From an uncultured Clostridia bacterium (GTDB lineage Bacteria; Bacillota; Clostridia; Christensenellales; Borkfalkiaceae), in contig CALVXG010000002.1 in the NCBI GenBank assembly GCA_944368925.1, positions 1 to 64,000 on the forward strand: a stretch of 64,000 bases of DNA. The letters run 5' to 3'. Shown piece by piece: positions 25,676 through 33,331 of this stretch. Position 1 is the stretch's first letter; each line of letters starts with the position of its first letter. The translations under genes were made by a program, and so were the position numbers. The notes beneath the pieces are model-generated. The model did no database searches. It was not told the DNA's origin and saw only the letters and a list, made by a program, of their open reading frames with translations.

Positions 25676-26574
25676 TGAATAAGGTTTTTGTATTAGGCAG
25701 CGTGAATATGGATATGGTAATGCAGGCCGAGCGCATGCCACTTGAAGGAGAAACGATCAGCGGAACCGGCTTTCTTCTCAATGCGGGAGGGAAGGGCGCC
25801 AATCAGGCTGTAGCGGTCAGAAAGAGCGGAGGATCTTTAAAATTCTGCGCCGGTGTGGGCGATGATGTTTTCGGGGAACAGTTGGTAAACACCTTGCGCG
25901 AATATGAGGTTGATACGGAGAATGTCAGAACAATAGCCGGAACGAATAGTGGATTGGCGCAGATAACCGTTGTAAACGGAGATAATCGCATCATATTGTA
26001 CGGCGGGGCGAATGAAAGCCTCGATGCGGAAGCAGCGAAAAAATTTTTGGCAGAGGCGGCAAAGGGAGATATCTTTCTGATACAGCTGGAAATAGCGCCT
26101 GCCGTTGTACTTGCTTCCTTGAAAACCGCGAAGGAGCGAGGAATGCAGACAATCTTGAATCCTGCACCGGCGCAAAATTTTCGCAGCGAAATGTTAAATT
26201 TTACCGATATTATTATTCCCAATGAAGCGGAGGCAAGGTGTATAAGCGGGAAAGAGGATGTGGAGGAGGCTGCACGCTTATTGTCCGAGGTTGTACGGGA
26301 AGTTATCGTCACCGTTGGGGAAAAGGGCTGTATTTATTGTTGCGGTAATTCACTTGAGGCTTTTCCGTGTCCTCGCGTGAAGGTTGTCGATACGACGGCT
26401 GCGGGGGATACCTTTTGTGGTGCATTTGCTGCTCGATTAAGTAGGGGGTACTCCGTTAAAGAAGCAATCGGATACGCTCAAAAAGCCGCTTCTCTCGCGG
26501 TAACTAAAAGTGGTGCATTGCAATCAATTCCAAGCGAATCGGAGGTTCTGAAAACTACATTCCGTATTGCGTAA
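25672..26574 (+). CDS. rbsK: ribokinase (PfkB family)
   Basis: 300 residues. LGSVNMDMVMQAERMP and NAGGKGANQAVA are ribokinase substrate motifs, and DTTAAGDTFCGAF at about 241-253 holds the catalytic aspartate and the anion hole. Length and motifs fit ribokinase, though other pentose or hexose kinases of the family are possible. It is the last gene of the operon, overlapping the aldolase by ATGA. It would phosphorylate ribose freed by the nucleoside hydrolase. No terminator stands between its stop and the converging HTH gene 6 bp away. Confidence 0.85.
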   Translation: MMNKVFVLGSVNMDMVMQAERMPLEGETISGTGFLLNAGGKGANQAVAVRKSGGSLKFCAGVGDDVFGEQLVNTLREYEVDTENVRTIAGTNSGLAQITVVNGDNRIILYGGANESLDAEAAKKFLAEAAKGDIFLIQLEIAPAVVLASLKTAKERGMQTILNPAPAQNFRSEMLNFTDIIIPNEAEARCISGKEDVEEAARLLSEVVREVIVTVGEKGCIYCCGNSLEAFPCPRVKVVDTTAAGDTFCGAFAARLSRGYSVKEAIGYAQKAASLAVTKSGALQSIPSESEVLKTTFRIA

Positions 26575-26580
26575 TTACAC

Positions 26581-27240
26581 TCATATTGTGCCATAACGAT
26601 CTGAATATCTTTTTTTGATACTTCTTTTACGGTGGTTAATGGTACCCCTGCCGATGCCGAGTTCGGCGCAGACTTCCGATTGGCGCATACCGTTCATGTA
26701 GCAGTTCAGGATGGCAAGCTCCAATTCGGTAATATGTAATGCTTCCAGGAGTGCGTCATATTTACTGTAATCGGTCTGCTCGTGTTCGAAGCAATTTACG
26801 GGATCCATGGGCAGTGCTTTATAGCTTGTAAAATCGATATAGGACGTTTTCTCCATCTTTCTGCGGTAACGCATTAGCTGTCCGTCTACTTCCCGATAGC
26901 AGGCAAGTTTGATCGTTATCTCTTTTCCTCTGCGGTCTTTGCCGTAAATATCCGATACCTTTCTGCCGATGAACTGATACAGAAAGCAGATTGCTGTCTG
27001 CGCTACGTCGTAGCCGTCCGATAAAATATAATTGACCTCGCCCATATGGTGCAGGTCTTTAATTAAACCGATATAATACTTATCCGCGATTTTCCAATCG
27101 TACTTCTTTAAGGTGCGAAGAGTCTGCAATGCGATCATCTCGCCCATGAGCTTTACATTCTCATTTGAGATGAGTTCCGCAAACAATTCACCTTCATTCC
27201 GATACTTCCCGTTTGAGAACTTTGTTACCAACATTTCCAT
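26581..27240 (-). CDS. helix-turn-helix protein of a mobile element (copy B)
   Basis: 219 residues, a close paralogue of the protein at 4402-5070: same start, the same PMDPVNCFE and ELAILNCYMNGM blocks and the same C-terminal helix-turn-helix (VCAELGIGRGTINHRK). It has an intact frame and ribosome site (CGGAGGATG upstream). It is alone, with no Rep or recombinase next to it. It converges on the carbohydrate operon. Confidence 0.65.
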   Translation of the reverse strand: MEMLVTKFSNGKYRNEGELFAELISNENVKLMGEMIALQTLRTLKKYDWKIADKYYIGLIKDLHHMGEVNYILSDGYDVAQTAICFLYQFIGRKVSDIYGKDRRGKEITIKLACYREVDGQLMRYRRKMEKTSYIDFTSYKALPMDPVNCFEHEQTDYSKYDALLEALHITELELAILNCYMNGMRQSEVCAELGIGRGTINHRKRSIKKRYSDRYGTI

Positions 27241-27535
27241 TTTTACATCCTCCGAATAGATTTGCCTTTTTCGGGCAAGAGGCGAAGGAGCATAGGACGG
27301 GAAATGTCGGTATATTCAAAATAAAGTTTGCGGAAGTCAACGGGACAAAGCGAAAATCGTTGCGTTTTAGACGCGCAAAATATCTTTCAAACAGCAATAG
27401 AGCCGAGCAAGGATAATTTCCTTACTCGGCTACTAAACTATTTTATTGGTGTTTTCAGTGACGATTTTGCGACCGTTGACTTCCGCGAGGAACTATGCTA
27501 ACCTACGCCCCCGAAAAAGCAAATTCGGAGGGATT
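26581..27535 (-). repeat. copy B of the ~0.95-kb HTH module
   Basis: Read on the minus strand it repeats the order of copy A: CCTCCGAA, TTTTTCGGGGGCG, GTTAGCATAGTTCCTCGC, GAAAACACCAATAAAA, a GCCGAGTAAGGA hairpin (27408-27440), GTCCTATGCTCCTTCGCC and the HTH gene. It ends about 40 bp from the tRNA-Ser terminator, so it marks the right edge of the accessory region. Confidence 0.75.
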
Positions 27536-27576
27536 ATTTCAATCGGGCAATCATCCCGAAGAAATCGCGTGTAAAA

Positions 27577-27611
27577 AATAATACGAACTCCGTTTTAGAG
27601 TTCGTATTATT
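27577..27611 (-). terminator. terminator of tRNA-Ser
   Basis: A perfect 13-bp stem (27577-27589 with 27599-27611) is followed on the minus strand by a run of T, seven bases beyond the tRNA 3' end. Confidence 0.8.
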
Positions 27612-27617
27612 CACGTA

Positions 27618-27708
27618 TGGCGCAGAAGGCGGGATTTGAACCCGCGCTACGGTTTCCCGTACTACTCCCTTAGCAGGGGAGCCCCTTGAGCCGCTTGGGT
27701 ACTTCTGC
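27618..27708 (-). tRNA. tRNA-Ser(GCT)
   Basis: The acceptor stem GCAGAAG/CTTCTGC, discriminator G and encoded CCA are present. The anticodon loop is CTGCTAA, giving anticodon GCT. A long variable arm (GTAGTACGGGAAACCGTAGC) and TTCAAATC loop fit a class II serine tRNA. The mobile region ends just behind its 3' side. Confidence 0.95.
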
Positions 27709-27929
27709 ATCCCGACGGGAACGCTGTTATGCGGCGCTTCGTTCGTGCTAAATAATAATACCATAAATTTGCTTATTTGTCAAAGAGAATCATTCGTATT
27801 TCGAAAATATTTCGGAAAAACGTAAAAAAATGGAAGAAGCGCGGGGCGTGCGGAAGGCGGGGAAAAACGTCGGATAGGAGGGAAAAGCGGAATAAAAAAG
27901 TGTTTCGGGTTAAAAGTTGAAAAGAAAGG

Positions 27930-27958
27930 TTGCAAAGGTTTTTGCGGTATGGTAAAAT
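27930..27958 (+). promoter_or_regulatory. promoter of ppa
   Basis: TTGCAA (27930-27935), 17 bases, TAAAAT (27953-27958), 21 bases before the start codon. The rest of the gap 27709-27979 shows nothing else. Confidence 0.65.
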
Positions 27959-27979
27959 AGACGAAAGGAGGCGAGATCG

Positions 27980-28519
27980 ATGAATATTTGGCACGATATT
28001 TCGGAGGAGCGCATAAAAAAAGATAATTTTATGTGTTATATTGAGGTCCAGAAGGGCAGCAAGAGCAAATACGAGCTGGATAAAGAGACGGGAGTACTGA
28101 AGCTGGATCGGGTGTTGTACACGTCCACGGTGTATCCTGCGAGTTACGGTTTCATACCGCGGACGCTGTCGGAAGACGGGGATCCTTTGGACGTACTGGT
28201 ATTGTGCAGTGAGCCGATCCTGCCGGCTACAATGGTGCAATGTTATCCGATCGGTGTGATGAACATGATCGACGACGGGAAGATGGACGAAAAGATCATT
28301 GCGATCCCTTTCCGCGAACCGACGTACAATATTTACACCGATATTTCGCAGTTGCCGCGGCATATTTTTGACGAGATGATGCACTTTTTCGAAGTGTACA
28401 AGGTCTTGGAGCACAAGACGACCTCGGTTAAAGAGATCATGGGGCGCGAAAGTGCCGTAGAGGTCGTGCAAAAATGTATCGATCTTTATAAGAAGCAATT
28501 TTCGGGGCAAAAAGAGTAA
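27980..28519 (+). CDS. ppa: inorganic pyrophosphatase, family I
   Basis: 179 residues. [10 protein letters not shown] at about 67-76 is the family I signature with its metal-binding aspartates, and YGFIPRT and KDDGK-like DDGKMDEK segments follow in the usual order. The enzyme splits pyrophosphate in the cytoplasm and pulls biosynthetic reactions forward. AAAGGAGG lies before the ATG. It is monocistronic or cotranscribed with the next gene after 77 bp. Confidence 0.95.
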   Translation: MNIWHDISEERIKKDNFMCYIEVQKGSKSKYELDKETGVLKLDRVLYTSTVYPASYGFIPRTLSEDGDPLDVLVLCSEPILPATMVQCYPIGVMNMIDDGKMDEKIIAIPFREPTYNIYTDISQLPRHIFDEMMHFFEVYKVLEHKTTSVKEIMGRESAVEVVQKCIDLYKKQFSGQKE

Positions 28520-28596
28520 AGCGCGGCAGAGCCGAAGGGCGGCGCGCGTTCGGGGCGGGACTATGCCGCCGATACAAATACATTACAGGTAGCATT

Positions 28597-29115
28597 ATGG
28601 AAAAAGAGAAAAAATGTCTGATCGTGATCGACATGCAGAAAGATTTTATAGACGGAGCGCTGGGCACAGCGGAAGCGCAGGCGATTGTTGGGCGCGTAAA
28701 GGAGAGGATCGCGGCGGCGAAAGCGGAGGGGCGGGACGTCGTCTTTACGCGCGATACGCACGGGGAAAATTATCTCGAAACGCAGGAAGGCAGAAATCTT
28801 CCGATCGTGCATTGCGTGAAAGGTACGGCAGGCTGGGAGATCGCAAAGGGTTTGCATGAAAACGAGCCCGTCTTCGATAAACCCGGGTTCGGGAGCTGCG
28901 AGCTTGCCGCATATGTTCGCGAAAAGGGGTACGGCGAGGCGGAACTGATCGGCGTATGCACGGATATCTGCGTCATTTCCAACGCGCTGCTGATCAAGGC
29001 GTTTTGCCCCGAAACAAAAATCAGCGTGCGCGCGGATTGCTGTGCGGGCGTGACGCCGCAAAGACATGGGACGGCTTTAAGCGCCATGTCCGCATGCCAG
29101 ATTTCTGTTTTATAA
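28597..29115 (+). CDS. isochorismatase-family cysteine hydrolase, nicotinamidase-like
   Basis: 172 residues. LIVIDMQKDFIDG (catalytic D near 12), HCVKGT (catalytic K) and GVCTDICVISNA (catalytic C near 129) form the triad. TRDTHGENY and short length resemble PncA-like nicotinamidases, but the substrate cannot be fixed. It probably acts in the cytoplasm in NAD salvage. Two strong hairpins follow. Confidence 0.85.
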   Translation: MEKEKKCLIVIDMQKDFIDGALGTAEAQAIVGRVKERIAAAKAEGRDVVFTRDTHGENYLETQEGRNLPIVHCVKGTAGWEIAKGLHENEPVFDKPGFGSCELAAYVREKGYGEAELIGVCTDICVISNALLIKAFCPETKISVRADCCAGVTPQRHGTALSAMSACQISVL

Positions 29116-29186
29116 GTTGTATTTTGACGGCATGAAAACGCCGCGGTTTGCAAAGATTTTCATATACCGTTTATAAAAAAATGAAC

Positions 29187-29227
29187 GAAGGCCGTCGCCC
29201 GCAAAATCTTTGCGGGCGGCGGCCTTC
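29187..29227. terminator. 19-bp stem hairpin between converging genes
   Basis: 29187-29205 pairs with 29209-29227 over 19 bp with one G-T wobble and a 3-nt loop. A short A-run precedes it, so it would also stop minus-strand transcription. Confidence 0.7.
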
Positions 29228-29240
29228 AAAGTACGGCACA

Positions 29241-29283
29241 AAGCGCGTGGCGGAGCAATTTTTGCTCCGCCACGCGCTTTTCA
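29241..29283. terminator. 18-bp perfect hairpin terminator
   Basis: 29241-29258 pairs perfectly with 29262-29279 and is followed by TT on the plus strand. It lies between the hydrolase gene and the converging HAD gene and may work in both directions. Confidence 0.75.
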
Positions 29284-29327
29284 TTTAAGTTAAAAAGGGG
29301 TATGACCCTGTGTTTTCCGATCGCCTT

Positions 29328-30125
29328 CTAAGGAAGAATGCCCTCGGCGATCAGGAGCAGAGATTTTAAAACGCCTTGTTCGGCATTGGAAGGGACGGTT
29401 TTTCCGATGATTTTTTTCAAGGGAGGATAAGCGTTTGCCGTGACGTAGGGGTGTCCGCATTCGAGGAGCATTTCATAGTCGTTCATATGGTCTCCGAACG
29501 CGGCGCATTCGTCTTTGCCGATGCCCAGGCGGCGGAGGATAAAGCGGAGCGCTTCTCCCTTGTCGGCGTGTTTTTGCGAAATATCCAGCCAGTTTCCGCC
29601 CGACTGAATAATGCGAAGATCAGACAGGTGCGCAGGCAAGATCTTCATGCCGTTGTTTTCGGGGCCGTTTCCGTCGTAGACGGCGATTTTGCACACTTTT
29701 TCCTTTCGGGCTATGTCGTTAAGGCAGCCTTTGGCGTTGGAAATATAGGAAGTCTGCACATAGGAGAGGAAGGGTTGCGCTTCCGATTCGTAATACGCGC
29801 ACCCTGGGGTGCAGAGCAGAGGGTGGGCATCGGGCACGGAGCGGACGGCATCGAGCGCGCGGAGAACGTCCTGCGCGGGGAGATTGTTGCAGCGCAAAAG
29901 TTCGCCCTTGTAAGATACGATCGCGCCGTTTTCCGCCATGAACAGAATTTTGTCCGAAACGGGTTCAAACATTTTTTGCAGAGCGACGAGTTGTCTTCCG
30001 CTGGCGGGGCAAAATAAAATTCCGCGTTCGGCGAGTTTTTCGATGGCTGGAAAGATCCCTTCGGGAAGTTTTCCTTCGTCGTCGAGGAGCGTTCCGTCCA
30101 GATCGCTGGTAATCAATTTGATCAT
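29328..30125 (-). CDS. HAD-superfamily Cof-type phosphatase
   Basis: 265 residues. SDLDGTLLDDEG at 7-18 is HAD motif I with the nucleophilic aspartate, CPASGRQ is motif II, and AAFGDHMNDYEML near 215 is motif IV. The C2-type cap between them marks the Cof group, which dephosphorylates sugar phosphates or flavin intermediates. It is probably in one unit with the cardiolipin synthase upstream. Confidence 0.88.
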   Translation of the reverse strand: MIKLITSDLDGTLLDDEGKLPEGIFPAIEKLAERGILFCPASGRQLVALQKMFEPVSDKILFMAENGAIVSYKGELLRCNNLPAQDVLRALDAVRSVPDAHPLLCTPGCAYYESEAQPFLSYVQTSYISNAKGCLNDIARKEKVCKIAVYDGNGPENNGMKILPAHLSDLRIIQSGGNWLDISQKHADKGEALRFILRRLGIGKDECAAFGDHMNDYEMLLECGHPYVTANAYPPLKKIIGKTVPSNAEQGVLKSLLLIAEGILP

Positions 30126-30188
30126 GTATGGTTATCCTGTAAAAAATTGTTTCGAAAATGAATACACGTCCTACCGTTTTTGATGCGA

Positions 30189-31733
30189 TCACATCAAAGG
30201 CGCAAAGATACGCAGAATGGAACGGTAGATGAGACTGTGCAGGCTGTCCTTGATTTCTTTGATATCCACCTGGTGGCTTTGCAGACAGGTGTTGAGGTAA
30301 TCGTCGTAGAGAGATTTGCACACGCGCGGGTCAAAGAAGAGCAGGTCGCATTCGAAGTGCAGGTAAAAACTGCGGAAGTCCATGTTGGTGGAACCGATGA
30401 CGCAGTATTTGTCGTCGCTGACGATGCTTTTCGCGTGAATGAACCCGGGGGTGTAGCGATAGATTTTGATCCCTTCTTTTACGAGCTGGGAATAGAAAGC
30501 CTTGGTTACAGCGAAGACATATTTTTTGTCGGGAATGTGAGGCACTGTGATGCGCACGTCCACGCCCGAGCGGGCGGCCGTGACCAGCGCGCGCTGCATT
30601 TCGCCGTCGAGAATGAGGTAAGGGGTATTGATATAAACGTATTTTTTCGCGTTGTAGATGATTTTGAGGTACACGTTTTCGCAGACGTTGGTATTCTGAC
30701 CGTACGGAGCGTCGCCGAACGCGATGCAGGGGCAGTCGCCTTCCGCCTCGTCGGTGAGGTAGCTGTTGAAATCCTCGTTTTCGTTGCGCAGGGACCACAA
30801 CTGCAGGAACAGGGCCGTGAAGTTCTGAACGACGCGGCCGCGCACGAGAATGCCCGTATCCTTCCAATGGCCGAAGGGGTGCGTGACGTTGACGTATTCG
30901 TCCGCGAGGTTGATGCCGCCCGTGAACGCAGTCTTGCCGTCGATGACGGCGATTTTGCGGTGGGTGCGGTTGTTCTGGGCGATGTCGACGACGGGACGGA
31001 AGGGGTTAAAGCACATGCATTTGATTCCGCGCTTTTCGAGAATTTCGGCGTAGTTTCCGGGCACTTTGAGCATGGAGCCGATATCGTCGTAGATGAAGCG
31101 CACGTCGACGCCGTTTGTGGCTTTTTCTTCCAGGATTTTCAGCACGCTGTCGAGAAATTGGCCTGGTTCGATGACGAAATACTCCAAAAAGATATATTTT
31201 TCCGCTTTTTGCAGTTCTTCCAGCAGTTGAGCGGCGTAAGATTCGCCGTCGGGGAAATAGCGGTAGTCGGTGCAATCGGAGAGGGGCATGCCCGTATGGA
31301 CGGTGATATATTCGGCGCATTGAACGGCGAACGGGTCGTTGCCGATGAGTTTGCTGTCCGAGCATTTCTTTTCGGAGTCCGCGTAGAGGCATCTGGCGCC
31401 GCGGAAACTTGCGGTGAGGATGAGTCTTCTGCGGCGGGGCAGTTTATGTCTGCGCAGCAGAAGATAAAGCAAGATTCCGACGGGCGGCAGGAGTAGGACG
31501 GGAAAGAGCCAGGCGATCTTGTATTCGGCGTTCATATCGTGGTTGATGATATAGACGGCCGCGATGGCGTCGATGACGGTGAGGACGACCGAATAGACGA
31601 GGTAAGCGCCGTCGGGGAGCGCCATGGAAAAGAAGATGATGATGCTCGGGATCAGGGCGAGCTCGATCAGCAATAAAATACAGACGAGCAAAAATTTGCT
31701 CGTCAGAAGTCTGAAAATTTTTCTCAGTCGCAT
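30189..31733 (-). CDS. cls: cardiolipin synthase
   Basis: 514 residues. Two or three membrane helices lie in the first 95 residues, then two phospholipase-D HKD motifs: H258-K260-D265 (HRKIAVIDG) and H433-K435-D440 (HAKSIVSDD). NPFRPV and STNMDFRS are also conserved in bacterial cardiolipin synthases, which join two phosphatidylglycerols at the membrane. AAGGA precedes the ATG. The length is usual for the family. Confidence 0.93.
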   Translation of the reverse strand: MRLRKIFRLLTSKFLLVCILLLIELALIPSIIIFFSMALPDGAYLVYSVVLTVIDAIAAVYIINHDMNAEYKIAWLFPVLLLPPVGILLYLLLRRHKLPRRRRLILTASFRGARCLYADSEKKCSDSKLIGNDPFAVQCAEYITVHTGMPLSDCTDYRYFPDGESYAAQLLEELQKAEKYIFLEYFVIEPGQFLDSVLKILEEKATNGVDVRFIYDDIGSMLKVPGNYAEILEKRGIKCMCFNPFRPVVDIAQNNRTHRKIAVIDGKTAFTGGINLADEYVNVTHPFGHWKDTGILVRGRVVQNFTALFLQLWSLRNENEDFNSYLTDEAEGDCPCIAFGDAPYGQNTNVCENVYLKIIYNAKKYVYINTPYLILDGEMQRALVTAARSGVDVRITVPHIPDKKYVFAVTKAFYSQLVKEGIKIYRYTPGFIHAKSIVSDDKYCVIGSTNMDFRSFYLHFECDLLFFDPRVCKSLYDDYLNTCLQSHQVDIKEIKDSLHSLIYRSILRIFAPLM

Positions 31734-31747
31734 AATTTTCCTTACGA

Positions 31748-32770
31748 TCAGGCAAGCATATTCAAGACGGAGACGGGGACGTTTTGTCCTTTTTCCGCTT
31801 TTTCCGCGGCGGCGCCGAGAACGGACTGGGCGTCGGAGACGGGGTTGATCTGCAAGCGAAGCGGGGCGATGTTGACCGCTTTGTTCAACAGCAGGTTGAT
31901 GGCCGTTGCGACGTTGGAATAGTCGTTGGCAACGGAAGTGAGGGTGAGCTGTTTATCGAGCGCGGTTTTGATTTGAGCGTTCGTTTCGGGGAACCCGAAG
32001 CCCGTGCAGACGACCATACCGCCGGGAGCCGTCGTTTCGAACGGGATATTGGGGGAAATGTCGTTGTAGCTGCAATGCACGCTGGCAGCGGCGAGTCTCC
32101 CTCCCGTGATGCGGAGGACGGTGTCGAGCATGGTTTCGTCTGTTTTGACGGTGTAATAGATGCCGCACTGCGCCGCGATCTTAAGCCGTTCCTCGTCGTT
32201 GTCGATGAGGATGGGTACGGCCTGGTGGTAGATGAGCAGCTGTGCGATGATATTGCCGAGTTCTCCCGCGCCGAAGACAGCGATATGGGAGCCTTTGGAG
32301 ATATGGAGTCGGTCGATGACCGCTTCGCCCGTGGCGACGATCCCCGTAAAGAGCGCTTCGGTATCGGAGACGCCGGGAGGAAGGGGGGAGAGATTTTCCT
32401 CTTCGGTCACGACGAAGTCGCGCATATACCCTTCGGCGTTGACGCCGGATATCTGCATGTTGCGGCAGGAATCGGGGTCGCCCGTGAGGCAGCGTTCGCA
32501 CCTGCCGCAGGGAATGGAATCGTGAATGAATACGCGCGTATTTTTTTCGACCTTGATGCAGGCGGAGCCTGCTTCCCCGACGACGCCGACGGCGAATCTG
32601 CCGGGGACGAAGGGGTATTTTGGTTTCGGGTTTCCCGTATAGGCGCGAAGCTCCGTGCCGGAGAGCAGGAGCTGGGTCACTTTGACTTTGGCCTGCGTGT
32701 CGCTCGTGAGATTGTCGGGCCTTTCTTCCGCGGTAAGCACTTTGGGAGAAAGAATTTTCCAGATCTTCAT
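31748..32770 (-). CDS. zinc-type medium-chain dehydrogenase-like protein lacking the catalytic cysteine
   Basis: 340 residues. The structural zinc loop is complete (CGRCERC, then SC: four cysteines near 89-103) and the Rossmann motif is AVFGAGELGNIIAQLL near 170. At the usual catalytic-zinc cysteine position the sequence reads LLLSGTELRAYTG, so this cysteine is missing. Related proteins act on sugar alcohols or as quinone reductase-like enzymes. AAAGGAG precedes the ATG. Substrate unknown. Confidence 0.75.
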   Translation of the reverse strand: MKIWKILSPKVLTAEERPDNLTSDTQAKVKVTQLLLSGTELRAYTGNPKPKYPFVPGRFAVGVVGEAGSACIKVEKNTRVFIHDSIPCGRCERCLTGDPDSCRNMQISGVNAEGYMRDFVVTEEENLSPLPPGVSDTEALFTGIVATGEAVIDRLHISKGSHIAVFGAGELGNIIAQLLIYHQAVPILIDNDEERLKIAAQCGIYYTVKTDETMLDTVLRITGGRLAAASVHCSYNDISPNIPFETTAPGGMVVCTGFGFPETNAQIKTALDKQLTLTSVANDYSNVATAINLLLNKAVNIAPLRLQINPVSDAQSVLGAAAEKAEKGQNVPVSVLNMLA

Positions 32771-32962
32771 AGTACTCCTTTACGAACACGGAATAAAATC
32801 CGTGCAGTTTCCGTGTAAGATATTATAATCCATAGCGCGCGATTTTGCAAGCAAATCGCGCGGAAAAAAGCGGGAGAGGGGGATACGCAGGCGGAATTGC
32901 GGGGTGAAAAGGGGAAGAAGAGGGGAAAAAGAAAAAAATTTCGCAAAGCGGGGTGAATTGAT

Positions 32963-32991
32963 TTGACTTGCATGGAAAAATAATATATAAT
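32963..32991 (+). promoter_or_regulatory. promoter of rpmE
   Basis: TTGACT (32963-32968), 17 bases, TATAAT (32986-32991), 46 bases upstream of the ATG. Confidence 0.75.
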
Positions 32992-33037
32992 GAATCAGCA
33001 TCTTAGTGTAAGAGAGTAAGTACAGAGAGGTGAAAGC

Positions 33038-33241
33038 ATGAAACCCGATATACATCCCGATTATCACGAAGCGACGGTTGTGTGCGCGTGCGGCGCAACG
33101 TTCAAAACCGGAACGACCAAGAAAGGAGACACGATCAAAGTGGATATTTGCAGCAAGTGCCATCCCTTCTTCACCGGCAGACAGAAACTCGTAGATACAG
33201 GCGGCAGAGTCGATAAGTTTAAAAAAAGATACGGAATTTAG
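33038..33241 (+). CDS. rpmE: ribosomal protein L31, zinc-binding form
   Basis: 67 residues. MKPDIHPDY starts the protein, CACGATF and [10 protein letters not shown] supply four cysteines for zinc, and the end [12 protein letters not shown] is typical. Part of the large subunit at the subunit bridge. AGAGAGGTG precedes the ATG. Confidence 0.97.
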   Translation: MKPDIHPDYHEATVVCACGATFKTGTTKKGDTIKVDICSKCHPFFTGRQKLVDTGGRVDKFKKRYGI

Positions 33242-33252
33242 TATTTGCGTTT

Positions 33253-33290
33253 TCAGCTCTAAGGGTTTGCTTGGGGCTGATTTTCTTTTT
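33253..33290 (+). terminator. terminator after rpmE
   Basis: TCAGCTCT pairs with TGGGGCTGA across a loop, then TTTTCTTTTTTT. Confidence 0.55.
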
Positions 33291-33331
33291 TTGCCGCGCG
33301 TACGCGCGCGGCGGACCTTTCGGAGTGACAG

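Noticed and set aside
30180-31496. 438-residue plus-strand frame opposite the cardiolipin synthase gene
   Set aside because: The minus strand carries both HKD motifs; this frame is its shadow.
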